A model generated the notes under the pieces. It was given only the letters and a program-made list of their open reading frames with translations, was not told the DNA's origin and searched no databases. Shown piece by piece: positions 46,088-55,768 of a stretch of DNA of 64,000 nt (its first letter is position 1; each line of letters begins with the position of its first letter). The stretch is from Pusillimonas sp044464525 (GTDB lineage: Bacteria; Pseudomonadota; Gammaproteobacteria; Burkholderiales; Burkholderiaceae_B): assembly GCF_044464525.1 (NCBI RefSeq), contig NZ_JBIQLE010000007.1, positions 62,001-126,000 of the forward strand, given 5' to 3'. A program made the position numbers and the translations under genes.

Positions 46088-46600
46088 TCAGCCCTGGTCG
46101 AGCAGGGCCAGGCAGCAGGCCTGAAGCCCGCGCGCAATGTATTTTTCGACCGACGACACCGAAACCTCGAGCCGCGCGGCGATCTCGCGATAGCTCAGGC
46201 CTTCCAGCTTGCACAGCAGCAGGGCGCGCCGGGCTTTCTCGGGCAGGCCTTGCAGGGCGGCGTCGATCTGCACCAGCGCCTCGACAGCCAGGGCGCGCGC
46301 CTCTTCGGAAGGCGCCTCGGGTTCGGGCAGCAGGCCTATTGCCTGCATGTAAGCCGCTTCGATGCGGCGCCGGCGGTACAGGTCGATGACCAGGCCGTTG
46401 GCGACCCGGGCAAGATAGCGGCGCGAGTGCTCGGGCTCGGGCAGGCTGCCGGTGCTTAGGATGCGTACGTAGGTGTCATGGGCCAAGTCGGCCGCATCGA
46501 AGGCATTGCCCAGCTTTCTGCGCAGCAGGCCGCGCAGCCAGCCGTGATGGTCGCTGTAGAAGGATTCGATCGCCTGCGGCGGGGGCTGGACCGTGGACAT
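46088..46600 (-). CDS. fecI: FecI-family ECF sigma factor
   Basis: 170-residue iron-starvation sigma factor with sigma region 2 (AADLAHDTYVRIL near 37-49) and region 4 (LPEKARRALLLCKLEGLSYREIA as two parts near 120-142). With FecR and the receptor it makes a cell-surface signalling cascade of the Fec type. It starts at ATG 46600. A candidate Fur box lies 40-60 bp upstream in the shared region with the PepSY operon. Confidence 0.93.
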   Translation of the reverse strand: MSTVQPPPQAIESFYSDHHGWLRGLLRRKLGNAFDAADLAHDTYVRILSTGSLPEPEHSRRYLARVANGLVIDLYRRRRIEAAYMQAIGLLPEPEAPSEEARALAVEALVQIDAALQGLPEKARRALLLCKLEGLSYREIAARLEVSVSSVEKYIARGLQACCLALLDQG

Positions 46601-46931
46601 GATTGACTATGGAAAGAAGAATGCGGCTGAGATGGTTTCGATAATAAGAATTAGACGCATTATAGTTATAATGTCCTTTGTTGCCTATCCGTTATTCGCG
46701 TTTGTGCCTGGCGCATCCGCGGCGACATGCCGGCCACGGGCGCCAGCGGCGCGATTCGAACGCATCGCAAGCCGTTTATTTGCATATGGTTACAAAATGG
46801 GGTGGGGAAAGATTACGGGTTTGCCGGTTTCAAACGTCTTAGATAATGAGGGGGCGTTTTTCCGCGCCGGTTCAATCGCGCGCGGCGCCGTCCCTTCAAG
46901 CCCATGAAACAGAAGTAAAAGGCGGAACCGC
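46601..46931. promoter_or_regulatory. Divergent fecI/PepSY control region with possible Fur box
   Basis: 331 bp without a supported gene. GATAATAAGAATTAGACGC at 46640-46658 matches the 19-bp Fur consensus at about 12 positions. It abuts a perfect 7-2-7 palindrome CATTATA-GT-TATAATG at 46658-46673. Both would fit iron-repressed expression in both directions. Confidence 0.5.
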
Positions 46932-48131
46932 GTGACCCAGGCAAAAAAAGTCTCCAAATCAAAACTGTGGTTTTTGGTGCATAGCTGGCTGGCGCTGCCG
47001 CTGTGGGTGTTCGTCTTCTTCGTGTGCGTCACCGGCACCGTCGCCACCGTCAGCCAGGAAATCGTCTGGCTGGCCAATCCGGTCGTGCGGGCCAACCCCC
47101 CGTCGGCCGATGCCCGGATGCTGGGGTACGACGCCGTCCTCGAGGTGATCGAGCGCGAGCATCCCGGCGCGGTGGTGGAATTCATTTCCCGTCCGGTCAA
47201 GTCGCAATTCGCGTTGACGGTGCGCGTCGCCTACCCGGACGCCACCGAGGCTTCACTTTATGTCAACCCATACACCGGCGAAATCCAGGGAAGCACCTCG
47301 GGCTTCAGCTTCCAGCAGTTCATGCGGGCCTTGCACGGCTGGCTGCTCGTGCCGTTCACCGACGGGTTCAGCCTGGGCTGGTATATCGTGGCCTTCCTGG
47401 GCATACCGATGCTGGCCTCGCTGGTTACCGGCCTGGTCGTCTACAAGCGCTTCTGGCGCGGCTTCCTGAAACCCAGACTGCGCCTGCGGCAGGGCGGACG
47501 CATCTTCTGGGGCGATTTCCACCGGCTGGCCGGCATCTGGTCGATTCCCTTCATTGCCATCATCGCCGTCACCAGCATCTGGTTCCTGATCCAGGCCGCG
47601 CTGGCCGACAACCATATTTCGTTTTCCACTTTTGGCGTGCCGCCCATAGTCGCCCGCGAAGACATCCCGCCCGTCGAGGCTGGGCAGCCTCCGCCCGGCA
47701 TCACGCTGGACCGCGCGGCGCAGATCGCCCAGCAAACCTTTCCCGACCTTGAGGCTTCTTTCGTCAGCCTGCCCTCCAACGCCTTCGATCACATTCGCGT
47801 GGGCGGTCGTGGAGCCTACCCCCTCCTGTTCGAAACCCTGAGCATCAACCCCTACACCGGGGCGGTGGAGCATACGCGACGTGTTTCCGACCGGTCGGCG
47901 CTGGAACTGGTCACCGGGTCGATGCGCCCCTTGCACACGGGCGATTTCGCGGGAACCTGGCTCAAGCTCGTGTATGCCTTTTTCGGGCTGCTGCTGAGCA
48001 TGATGGTCTTCAGCGGCATGCTGATCTGGACCAAGCGCACGGCCAAGGAAACCATGGTCGAGGTCAAGCGGCGCAAGTCGGCCCGCGCGGCGCGCGCCGT
48101 GGTGGCGACCGAAGGCGGGGGGCAGGCATGA
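46932..48131 (+). CDS. PepSY-associated membrane protein (iron-siderophore reductase-like)
   Basis: 399 residues; GTG 46932 start with AAGG about 14 bp upstream. Helix 1 at 14-35 contains the conserved WLALPLWVFVFFVCVTGTVA; two PepSY domains lie at about 60-110 and 225-300, with helices near 142-166, 193-222 and 335-365. The pattern LHGWLL and FWGDFHRLAG places histidines for possible haem or quinone binding, as in PiuB/FoxB-like proteins that release iron from siderophores. Divergent from fecI, so likely co-regulated by iron. A basic C-terminal tail follows. Confidence 0.88.
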   Translation: MTQAKKVSKSKLWFLVHSWLALPLWVFVFFVCVTGTVATVSQEIVWLANPVVRANPPSADARMLGYDAVLEVIEREHPGAVVEFISRPVKSQFALTVRVAYPDATEASLYVNPYTGEIQGSTSGFSFQQFMRALHGWLLVPFTDGFSLGWYIVAFLGIPMLASLVTGLVVYKRFWRGFLKPRLRLRQGGRIFWGDFHRLAGIWSIPFIAIIAVTSIWFLIQAALADNHISFSTFGVPPIVAREDIPPVEAGQPPPGITLDRAAQIAQQTFPDLEASFVSLPSNAFDHIRVGGRGAYPLLFETLSINPYTGAVEHTRRVSDRSALELVTGSMRPLHTGDFAGTWLKLVYAFFGLLLSMMVFSGMLIWTKRTAKETMVEVKRRKSARAARAVVATEGGGQA

Positions 48132-48171
48132 GCAGCTTCATTGGGGCAAGGATTGAAGCAGGAGACGCGGC

Positions 48172-48738
48172 ATGAGCAAAGCTATCGCGGCACAGACCCA
48201 AAGCACGGCATCCCGACGTCCGGTAACCAGATTCGCCCTTAAATGGAAGCGCTGGCGCTTCTACCTCAGCGCCCTGGTGCTGATCGCGCCACTGGCCTAT
48301 CTGCCCGAGTATTTCGAAGACCTGGCCTTGTCGCGCGGCGACGTCGGCCTGGGCCAGCGCGAGGTGGGCGAATTCGCAGCGGGGCCCTGGAGCGTTCGCC
48401 TGGCCGAATGGCAGGTTGCCCCTCCCGAGCGCGAGGGCCTGGCCGGCCATGCAAAGGCTTTCACCCTGGCTCAATGCCAGGAGTGCATCGGGCACATCAA
48501 GGCGGTTTATCTGCGGGTGGGCGAGCCGCGCAACCTGCGCACCGCCGGCTCCCTGTTCGCCGGCAGCCCCTACCGGCAGATGGCCGAGGTTCTGATCCCG
48601 GAGCGTGCCGGCCCGGATGACGACATGTGGCTCACGCTCGAAGGCTGGGACGGTTCCGTGCATCAGGCGCGTGTACCTTTGTCCAAGGCGTCGCCGTCGA
48701 CGGTTCAATGGTTGAAACAACGCAAAGGGAGACCGTAA
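48172..48738 (+). CDS. Hypothetical membrane-anchored protein with CxxC motif
   Basis: 188 residues. One helix at about 31-47 (FYLSALVLIAPLAYLPEYF), then an extracytoplasmic part with AQCQECIGHIKAVYLRVGEP, a CxxC pair that may bind metal or form a redox disulfide. It follows the PepSY gene by 40 bp and overlaps the next start by one base (TAATG), so it belongs to the same iron-related operon. I do not recognise the family beyond that position. Confidence 0.7.
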   Translation: MSKAIAAQTQSTASRRPVTRFALKWKRWRFYLSALVLIAPLAYLPEYFEDLALSRGDVGLGQREVGEFAAGPWSVRLAEWQVAPPEREGLAGHAKAFTLAQCQECIGHIKAVYLRVGEPRNLRTAGSLFAGSPYRQMAEVLIPERAGPDDDMWLTLEGWDGSVHQARVPLSKASPSTVQWLKQRKGRP

Positions 48739-49070
48739 TGGTCGGATCCAAGCTTTTTTTCCTGAGGCGGCTTGCCGCGGGCGTGGGCCTTTGCCTGGCA
48801 TCCGCCGCGGCCTGGGCGCATTTCCCCATCGGCCACTGCAAGGCGCTGGACGAAACCACCGTACAATGCAAGGGCGGGTTTTCCGACGGCAGCACCGCGC
48901 CAGGGCTCACGCTGGACGTGATCTCGTACGACGAAAAAATCCTGTTGTCGAACAAGCTGGACAAAGATTCGACCACCACCTTCAAGCGGCCGCCCGGCCA
49001 GTTCTATATTCTGTTCGATGCCGGTGCCGGCCACGTGGTCGAAATCGACCATACCGAAATCGATTCCTGA
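48738..49070 (+). CDS. Small exported protein of the PepSY operon
   Basis: 110 residues starting at ATG 48738 (the longer frame from 48627 lies inside the previous gene). The signal peptide ends in AAAWA, then HFPIGHCKALDETTVQCKGG with two cysteines likely to form a disulfide, and an acidic mature domain ending VEIDHTEIDS. Its HF-I-H start after the signal peptidase site could bind metal. No named family is evident. It probably acts in the periplasm with the two preceding gene products. Confidence 0.72.
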   Translation: MVGSKLFFLRRLAAGVGLCLASAAAWAHFPIGHCKALDETTVQCKGGFSDGSTAPGLTLDVISYDEKILLSNKLDKDSTTTFKRPPGQFYILFDAGAGHVVEIDHTEIDS

Positions 49071-49202
49071 CGCCCCGATCTAGCGTTCGCCCGGCGTCCA
49101 TCCGCCGCAACCATGGCCGGGCCGGTGCTTCGCATCGGGTTCGGCAAGCCGCTTGCTGACGTGCTTGGCTCCAGATGATCATTTCCACAGGGCGGGCATG
49201 GA

Positions 49203-51638
49203 ATGATGCGCACGTTACGGCTTCGCTTGGCCTCTCTTTGTTTGTTCTGCCTGGCATTGCTGTCTGGGCTGGGCGGCCCCGCGCCTCATGCGCTTGCACA
49301 GTCTTCCGCGCCGGCCACGACCCAGGACGTGAGCGCGGTCTTGGACAAAACCCAGGCATCGGTCACCGGAATCCAGGAGCGGTTGAAGCAAAAACCGCAG
49401 GCCATAGGCGACACAGATCTGGTCGCAATGCGCGACACCTTGCAGGAGGCCCAGTCCCGGGCCGACGAGATCGCGGCCCAGCTCGAGCCGGAATTGGCCG
49501 GAGTGCAGGCGCGCCTGAAAGAACTCGGCGCGCCCGCCCCCGATGCCGAAGAGCCTCCCGACATCGCCCAGCAGCGGGCGCAACTGACGAAGCGGCAGTC
49601 TCTCCTCGATTCCCAGATCAAGCTGGCCCGGCTGATGGGCGTGGACGCCAGGCAGGGCCAGGATCAGATTTCCGTCTTGCGCCGGGCCCGTTTCCAGGCC
49701 GAGTTGGGCGAACGTTCGCAATCGCTGCTGACACCCCGCTTCTGGCGCAATGTCGTGCGCGATGCGCCCCGGGACCTGCGGCGGCTCGACAGCTTGCTGG
49801 ACGAACTGGGCGGCAGCCTCAAGGCCGTGCCCACCCACGTGTGGTCCACGGCGCTGGTTCTGGCGATGTTGCTGCTGCTTGGGGGCGAAGTGGGGCGGCG
49901 CGGCCTGGCTGTATTCACTGTCAGGCATACCAAGCCCGCACGCCTGCGCCGGTCTATTTTCGCGATATTGACGGTGGCGCTTTACACCGCGGTGCCGGGC
50001 TTGCTGGCCACCATCCTGCTTTTTGTCCTGCGGTGGCAAGGCGAGCTGGGAGCCGATCTAAGCGAGTTCCTGCAGCAAAGCGCAGTGGTCGTCTACCTTG
50101 CCGGAGCCATGGCGGGTCTGGGCATGGTGCTGCTTTCCCCCGCGCGCCCCACCTGGCGATTGCCCGCCCTGACCGACGGGCTGGCCAAGACGCTGTCCTG
50201 GGTTCCGGTGGTATTTGCCGTGACCTTCGCACTGGCGTGGGTGGCCCAGCGGCTGCTGGAGCTGATCAACGCCTCGCTAAGCGCCACTTTGTTCGTGAAT
50301 GGCGTCATGACGGTGACGCTCAACATCTTGATCGGCTTTACGGCCTTGAGCCTGCGATCCAGCCTGCGAAGGCAGGCGCAACAGGCATCGGCGGATGCCG
50401 CCGCCCCGCCTTCGCCGGTGGTCGCCTGGGCAAGGGCCGTGCCTTCTGTGCTGGTTTTTGTCGTTTCGGTGAGCCTGGTCGCCTTTTTGCTTGGCTTCAT
50501 CGCGCTAAGCAGCCTGGTTGCCCAGGAAATAATCTGGCTGGCGGTGATCGGCAGCACCACCTACCTGCTGGTGGTGTTGATCACCGACGTGTTCGACAGC
50601 CTGGGCGCCAAAGTGGGCAGGGAGTGTGCGGCCAACCTGCTGAACGCGCAGCAGGCGCGGACCCGTTGCCAACTGCTGGTGCTGGTGTCCGGCATGCTGC
50701 GGCTGGTGCTGATCTTGAGCGCCATTGCCCTTGTGCTTCTGCCCTTTGGAGAAAACCCCGGCGATTGGCTGCAGCGCCGGGTGGGCTTCCTGACAGTGGG
50801 TTTCAAAGTGGGCGAAGCGCAGATCAGGCCTGCGTCCATCGCATCGACCATGATCGTGCTGCTGGCCGGCATCTACGCCGTCAGGATATTGCGATCGTGG
50901 CTATCGGACCAGTTCCTGCCGGTTACGCGGCTGGATGAAAGCATGCGTACCTCGGCCGCCAATCTGGTCGGCTATCTGGGTTATTTCGCCGTCGCCATGG
51001 TGGCCATTTCGTCATTGGGCATCGGCCTGGAACGCATGGCGTGGATCGTCAGCGCCTTGTCGGTCGGCATAGGGTTCGGGCTGCAGGCGGTGGTGCAGAA
51101 CTTCGTGTCCGGCGTGATTCTTGTGGCGGAGCGGCCCATCAAAGTGGGCGATTGGGTAAGCCTGGACGGCGTCGAGGGCAATGTGCGGAAGATCAGCGCC
51201 CGCGCGACGGAGATCGAAATGTTCGATTGCTCGACGATGATCGTGCCGAATTCAGAGTTCATCACCAAGAAGGTGCGCAATGTGACCATGGCCAACCCGC
51301 TGGGCGTGGTGACGATCAAATTCAACATGGCGCTCGACGTCAACGCCGATGTCGTGCGCGGCATCATGAAGACGGCCATGGACACGCAGCAAGAAGTGCT
51401 CGACAAGCCCGCGCCAACCGTCACACTGGAGACCTTCAGCGAGGCGGTTCTGACATTTTCGGCCACCTGCTATGTGTCTTCGCCGCGCCATGCCGGCAGG
51501 GTGCGCAGCGAACTGATGTTCGAGATATTGGGCGCGCTGCGCAAGCGGGATATCAAGACCCACGCCATGCCGCCGGCCGAGGACGCGTCCGCCCCGGCGG
51601 GCAGCGCCGCGCCGCCGCCGGATGCGCCGCCGATTTAG
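49203..51638 (+). CDS. Large mechanosensitive channel protein (MscS family with DUF3772 domain)
   Basis: 811 residues. Signal peptide to about 33 (ending HALAQ), a periplasmic coiled-coil region to about 190 (DUF3772-like), then about ten helices, and a C-terminal MscS module from about 560 with SVGIGFGLQAVVQNFVSGVI as the pore-lining TM3 and then ERPIKVGDWVSLDGVEGNVR. The tail is alanine/proline-rich. It would open on membrane tension. The last 142 bp and the sequence just downstream are present again as a detached copy at 58780-58968. Confidence 0.9.
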   Translation: MMRTLRLRLASLCLFCLALLSGLGGPAPHALAQSSAPATTQDVSAVLDKTQASVTGIQERLKQKPQAIGDTDLVAMRDTLQEAQSRADEIAAQLEPELAGVQARLKELGAPAPDAEEPPDIAQQRAQLTKRQSLLDSQIKLARLMGVDARQGQDQISVLRRARFQAELGERSQSLLTPRFWRNVVRDAPRDLRRLDSLLDELGGSLKAVPTHVWSTALVLAMLLLLGGEVGRRGLAVFTVRHTKPARLRRSIFAILTVALYTAVPGLLATILLFVLRWQGELGADLSEFLQQSAVVVYLAGAMAGLGMVLLSPARPTWRLPALTDGLAKTLSWVPVVFAVTFALAWVAQRLLELINASLSATLFVNGVMTVTLNILIGFTALSLRSSLRRQAQQASADAAAPPSPVVAWARAVPSVLVFVVSVSLVAFLLGFIALSSLVAQEIIWLAVIGSTTYLLVVLITDVFDSLGAKVGRECAANLLNAQQARTRCQLLVLVSGMLRLVLILSAIALVLLPFGENPGDWLQRRVGFLTVGFKVGEAQIRPASIASTMIVLLAGIYAVRILRSWLSDQFLPVTRLDESMRTSAANLVGYLGYFAVAMVAISSLGIGLERMAWIVSALSVGIGFGLQAVVQNFVSGVILVAERPIKVGDWVSLDGVEGNVRKISARATEIEMFDCSTMIVPNSEFITKKVRNVTMANPLGVVTIKFNMALDVNADVVRGIMKTAMDTQQEVLDKPAPTVTLETFSEAVLTFSATCYVSSPRHAGRVRSELMFEILGALRKRDIKTHAMPPAEDASAPAGSAAPPPDAPPI

Positions 51639-51685
51639 CCTTTTGTCGTTACGGATCTCCAATGACTTCCTGGGGGGCACAGGCT
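51497..51685 (+). repeat. 189-bp direct repeat, left copy (3' end of the channel gene)
   Basis: Begins CAGGGTGCGCAGCG and ends GGCACAGGCT; differs from the right copy (58780-58968) at about 6 of 189 positions. This copy continues upstream into the full channel gene, so it is the ancestral location. It stops within the stop codon of the transporter gene that follows. Confidence 0.95.
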
Positions 51686-53063
51686 ACACACCCATTGGAA
51701 ACACGCGGTGTCCGGGGCTGTCTTTGCGGCGACGCATTTCTTCTGGATGGTCGAGCCAATTCACCCCACGGTTACGCAGCAGGAACAAATAGACCAGCAG
51801 CGAGCCGATGATAAGAATAGTGACGTAGCTAATGAACATCGACACCATGCCGGTCTGCTGTGCGGCTGAATAAAGTACGGGCGCGGTGCCTCCGAAGGTC
51901 GAGTTGGCTATCGCGTAGCCGAACCCAACCCCCAAAGCCCGCACGTGGGTGGGGAAGAGCTCGGCTTTGACTACGGCATTAATCGAGGTGTAGCCCGTTA
52001 AGATGATGAACCCAACAGTAAGAATGCTGAATGAAAGCAATGCATTCGTGGTTTGCGGCAGAATCGTGAAAATAACCCAGGTGAAGAGCGTTCCGCCGAT
52101 ACCGAAGAACACCAGCAGCGTTCGCCTTCCTATGCGGTCTGAGAGAAAGCCTCCTAGGGGCTGGAGCACCATCAAGATGGATAGCGCGATAAGAGAAATT
52201 ACCGAGCCCATGACGGGGCTGCTTTGCGCAAAGGTGCTCTTTACGATGGCAGGGCCAGTGACCGAGTAGGCGTAGAACGCAACAGTGCCGCCCATGGTTA
52301 CCAGGAAGCAGGCTGTTAGTTCTTTCCAATAATTGCTTATCAATTCTGACATCGAGCCCGAATCTTTGGTTTTCTTGGCGATTTTGATTGCGTCTTGGCT
52401 TAAAGATTCATCCATAGTGCGCCGCATCCAAAGTACGACAAGGGCTCCGGCTCCGCCGATCAAGAACGCCAGGCGCCAGCCCCACTCGCCGATGAATTCC
52501 TTTGAGGTGGACAGCAGCAGGGCCAGGAACAGAGCCTGCGCCAATACGTGCCCCCCCACCAGCGTGACGTAATGGAACGACGCCAGAAAGCCCCGATGCT
52601 TGGGAACGGCGGCTTCGCTGAGATACGTGGCCGATGTGCCATACTCGCCCCCGGTTGCAAAACCTTGTACCAGGCGGCACATGATGAGGATGATCGCGGC
52701 CCATTCACCGATGGCAAGGCGTGTTGGTGTAATGGCGATTGCGAATGAACACAGCGACATGATGGTCACTGATAGCGCCAGCGCGGCACGGCGGCCCTTG
52801 CGGTCGGCGTAACGCCCAAAGTACCAGGATCCAACCGGCCGCATCAAGAAGGTGAGGGCAAAAATAGCCCAGATATAGATGGTGGCATTCTTGTCATCCG
52901 GGCTGAAAAAGTGGTGCTCGAACGAGGCGGCAAAAACCGAGTAGACATAGACGTCGTACCATTCGACCAGGTTTCCGGCGGAGCCTTTCAGGGTATTGGA
53001 TACTGAGCGGCGCAGGTTGGTTGGGCGGTGGAGTGTGTTTATGTCGGCTATTTCTTCTTTCAT
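51684..53063 (-). CDS. MFS transporter, metabolite:H+ symporter (MHS) type
   Basis: 459 residues from ATG 53063, 12 helices. GNLVEWYDVYVYSVFAASFE and RPVGSWYFGRYADRKGRRAAL are MHS/ProP-ShiA signatures, with a second GFLSDRIGRR-like motif in the second half. Relatives import citrate, dicarboxylates, shikimate, alpha-ketoglutarate or aromatic acids with protons. The stop codon (51686-51684) is completed by two bases of the left direct repeat, so the original C-terminus may have been replaced on insertion; the present tail RVFPMGV is plausible but unverified. Confidence 0.88.
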   Translation of the reverse strand: MKEEIADINTLHRPTNLRRSVSNTLKGSAGNLVEWYDVYVYSVFAASFEHHFFSPDDKNATIYIWAIFALTFLMRPVGSWYFGRYADRKGRRAALALSVTIMSLCSFAIAITPTRLAIGEWAAIILIMCRLVQGFATGGEYGTSATYLSEAAVPKHRGFLASFHYVTLVGGHVLAQALFLALLLSTSKEFIGEWGWRLAFLIGGAGALVVLWMRRTMDESLSQDAIKIAKKTKDSGSMSELISNYWKELTACFLVTMGGTVAFYAYSVTGPAIVKSTFAQSSPVMGSVISLIALSILMVLQPLGGFLSDRIGRRTLLVFFGIGGTLFTWVIFTILPQTTNALLSFSILTVGFIILTGYTSINAVVKAELFPTHVRALGVGFGYAIANSTFGGTAPVLYSAAQQTGMVSMFISYVTILIIGSLLVYLFLLRNRGVNWLDHPEEMRRRKDSPGHRVFPMGV

Positions 53064-53132
53064 ATTCAAACAAGGGAATCACGATACGCGGATTGTGCTC
53101 TGAATCGGCAATATATGCCACTCGAATATTGG

Positions 53133-53148
53133 GACTAGGTAACTAGTC
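53133..53148. promoter_or_regulatory. Palindrome upstream of the MFS gene
   Basis: GACTAG-GTAA-CTAGTC, a 6-4-6 perfect inverted repeat 70 bp before the MFS start, in an AT-rich patch. Candidate operator; no regulator is assigned. Confidence 0.35.
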
Positions 53149-53290
53149 GTTGCCTTGGGGAAATGCATCGACCGACGCACGGCCACACCGTGCCGCTTTT
53201 CCAACAACCCGTGCAATGAGCCTGCCATCCATACCCGATTTAGTCGGAGCTGGATCGAATCAACCATCTAGAAAGATCGTCTCGGTGTGG

Positions 53291-53980
53291 CTAGCGTCTT
53301 TTAGCTTTGAGCAGAACCTGGTTCACGATGCGATCGCAACGCTCGCCGTCAAATGAAAAGGCATCTGCCAGGGTCATGTCGATATCATTGGCCAAACCCT
53401 CTCGCAGCAGGCTGCGGGCGCGAAAATATCGCGTTCGTACGGTAGCCTCGGGAATATGCAACGCCTGAGAAACCGATTGAGCGCTCATTTCCTCGAGCGC
53501 GCGCAGCACAAAGACGGTCCGGTACAGATCAGGAAGCCGGTCGATGCGCCGCTCGATGATGGTGCGTAGCTGTGCACGCATCGCAAATTGTTCGGGCTGC
53601 TGATCGGCGCTTTGGGTAAGAGATGCCTGGATTTCAGGATCGAACGAAATCATGGCTGCGTCCAGTGGGATGATTTGAGCGCCCTTGCGTCGTAAACGCC
53701 CCAACGACTCGTTGACAACGATACGCACCAGCCATGTCGACAGCCTGGCTTGTGAATGAAAGCTGCCCAATGCTTGCCAGGCGTGCAGGTATGCCTCTTG
53801 CAATACGTCTTCAGCATCCGTGTCGCTGTGCACGATGCTGCGCGCCGTGCGAAACAACAGGCGGTTATGCCGCCGCATGATGACCTCAAAGGCAGCCTCG
53901 TCGCCTCCGGCCGCATATGTGATCAGCTCTTGTTCAGGGGTGTGTTCAGAAAACGCTGCGTGGACCTGTGCGTGTTGCAT
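53291..53980 (-). CDS. ECF sigma factor (RpoE-like)
   Basis: 229 residues from ATG 53980, with AGGAG five bases upstream; the frame extends to 54043 without support. Sigma region 2 is at about 35-85 (RSIVHSDTDAEDVLQEAYLH) and region 4 at 150-200 (LPDLYRTVFVLRALEEMSAQ, then IPEATVRTRYFRARSLLREG). Such sigma factors often have an anti-sigma partner next to them; none is recognisable here. It is the last gene of the operon with GTP cyclohydrolase, two membrane proteins and cupredoxin, so these may be its targets. Confidence 0.9.
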   Translation of the reverse strand: MQHAQVHAAFSEHTPEQELITYAAGGDEAAFEVIMRRHNRLLFRTARSIVHSDTDAEDVLQEAYLHAWQALGSFHSQARLSTWLVRIVVNESLGRLRRKGAQIIPLDAAMISFDPEIQASLTQSADQQPEQFAMRAQLRTIIERRIDRLPDLYRTVFVLRALEEMSAQSVSQALHIPEATVRTRYFRARSLLREGLANDIDMTLADAFSFDGERCDRIVNQVLLKAKRR

Positions 53981-54170
53981 GGCGGCTCCTATTTTCCGTG
54001 CCGACGGGTGCGGCTCGACAAACATAGGCTGACCCTCAGCCATTGATTGTAAGGGATTGGCGGGGCATCTTCCATGGCTCGATTACACCTGATTCGCACT
54101 GTGTGCTTTGAGGGCGATTTTCTTATCGAAGTTATGAAGCGCCGGCGATGAAGGCGTGGCGTGTGCATTT

Positions 54171-54902
54171 TCATTCCCTTCCAGTGTTCAACAGGCTCAA
54201 GAATTCACGGCGAAGGGAAACGTCGTCAAGGAACGCGCCTCTCATCACTGAATTTTTCATCAGCGCTTCGTCATCCTTCACACCTCGCCAGCGCATGCAA
54301 AGATGACTGGCTTGCATCACAACAGCAAGGCCGTCCGGCGCCATGCGTCCCTCCAGTTCGTCGGCCAGCATGACCACAGCTTCCTCCTGTATTTGCGGGC
54401 GGCTCATGATCCAGTCGCATAGGCGAGCGTATTTTGACAAACCGATGAGATCCGAGTCAGGGCTGGGCAGGACTCCAATCCAGACCTTACCCAGAATGGG
54501 ACACAAATGGTGCGAGCAGGCGCTGCAGACCTTGATCGGTCCGACGGTGATCAACTCGCTCAAGCGCGAAATATTGGGGAATGATGTTATCGCCGGAGCA
54601 TGCTCATAACGGCCACGAAATACCTCCTGGATGAACAGTTTGGCTACGCGTCCAGCTGTGTCTGCGGTGTTATGGTCCCGCTCAATATCGATAACCAGTG
54701 CGTCCAGCACATCACGCATCTTGCCTTCCACCTCGGCAAGCAGCTCTTCCAATTCACCGCTATGAATGAAAGCGGAGATATTGTCATTGGCGTAATAACG
54801 ATGCTTGGCGGCGATCAGTCTGGCCCGAATCCGATCGGAGGCCGTCACTGCGGGTGCAATGCTGTCATTATGGCTAGAGTAAGAAGGAAGCGTAGTAAGC
54901 AT
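54171..54902 (-). CDS. folE: GTP cyclohydrolase I
   Basis: Converts GTP to 7,8-dihydroneopterin triphosphate, the start of folate and tetrahydropterin synthesis. 243 residues; the active-site zinc ligands are present: Cys129 and His132 in SACSHHLCPILG, and Cys202 in ASHLCMRWRGV. The long N-terminus (about 50 residues) is not part of the core. Position in a sigma/cupredoxin operon, not with fol genes, suggests a specialised or stress-inducible paralogue. GGAG-type sequence is weak before the ATG. Confidence 0.92.
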   Translation of the reverse strand: MLTTLPSYSSHNDSIAPAVTASDRIRARLIAAKHRYYANDNISAFIHSGELEELLAEVEGKMRDVLDALVIDIERDHNTADTAGRVAKLFIQEVFRGRYEHAPAITSFPNISRLSELITVGPIKVCSACSHHLCPILGKVWIGVLPSPDSDLIGLSKYARLCDWIMSRPQIQEEAVVMLADELEGRMAPDGLAVVMQASHLCMRWRGVKDDEALMKNSVMRGAFLDDVSLRREFLSLLNTGRE

Positions 54903-54972
54903 GGGGTAGTCTCAAGCTGGTTTAACGACGGTTTATGTAGTTGATGCCCTAAAGCGGGAGGTGCGTGTTTAT

Positions 54973-55392
54973 TTACTGGGCGCGCCCGACTCCATGTTGG
55001 TAGACCAGCTTGGCTCCCAACCAGCCGCCGGCAAGCAGGAACACAAAACCACCCGCGTCGAGCAATAAAGAGATCGCATCGGGCGCCACAGGTTGAAAGC
55101 TGTCCAGACCCCGCACCAGCCGGGAGATGAACAACACCCAGGCAACCACCATTGCGCCCATATGAACGTAGGCGTCGCGCATGGGTTGCCCCTCTGGCAC
55201 ACGGGCAAGTTCTATCAGGCCCGCCGCCATCGCGGCCACCGCCATGGTGCAGCCGACCGCCAACAGGCCTGAGGACCAGCGCCACGCGATCTCGCCAAGC
55301 CAGAGGCCGGTAAAATCGGCCAACGTCGCCAGCGTCCAACAAGCAATCGGGAAATGCACCAAAGCCGGATGCAAGGGATGGCGCGTCATCAA
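54973..55392 (-). CDS. DUF2231 membrane protein
   Basis: 139 residues, four helices. HPLHPALVHFPIACWTLATL at residues 5-24 carries the HP-HP-L-HFP pattern that defines DUF2231, with histidines possibly binding haem or metal. It overlaps the preceding small membrane protein gene by 4 bp and precedes folE by 70 bp. The family often sits beside cytochromes and cupredoxins; its exact role is unknown. Confidence 0.87.
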   Translation of the reverse strand: MMTRHPLHPALVHFPIACWTLATLADFTGLWLGEIAWRWSSGLLAVGCTMAVAAMAAGLIELARVPEGQPMRDAYVHMGAMVVAWVLFISRLVRGLDSFQPVAPDAISLLLDAGGFVFLLAGGWLGAKLVYQHGVGRAQ

Positions 55393-55727
55393 AGCACCAC
55401 GCTAAGCAAGGTCAAAAAGCCGATTACGGCCACGACAGCGTGAATGATTACAACGGCCTTAGGTGGAAGCTTCTTGCGCACATGAAACGACGCCAGGAAA
55501 AAGCCCCCCAGTGCCGCCAATACCAACAGGCCAAACCCGATTGCGATTTGCGATGAAATGGCTCCCTGGACGAGCAGAACAATCAAAAGGATCAAGCCAA
55601 TGGCGCCCAGCAAGGCATGCAGCAGTGACAGAGTCCAGGGCGCGAACTTGTCGCGCAAGACGTGGCCCGCCAGTATTAAACCGCCCAGGGCGGTTATCGC
55701 AAAAATTATCAAGGCATAAGTGAGCAT
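55389..55727 (-). CDS. Small four-helix membrane protein
   Basis: 112 residues, almost wholly hydrophobic with four helices; LLHALLGAIGLILLI and VIIHAVVAVIGFLTLL each hold one histidine at equivalent positions. A bis-His arrangement suggests a possible haem b site, which is inference. It overlaps the DUF2231 gene by 4 bp and has AGGAGAAA before ATG 55727. Confidence 0.78.
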   Translation of the reverse strand: MLTYALIIFAITALGGLILAGHVLRDKFAPWTLSLLHALLGAIGLILLIVLLVQGAISSQIAIGFGLLVLAALGGFFLASFHVRKKLPPKAVVIIHAVVAVIGFLTLLSVVL

Positions 55728-55768
55728 CGTATTTCTCCTGAAACGTTATGCAATGGAGCAGCCATAAT

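Noticed and set aside
49175..50938. Long + strand frame of over 580 codons overlapping the MscS gene
   Set aside because: Arginine/glycine/alanine-rich shadow of the channel gene in another frame; no hydrophobic helices or motifs.
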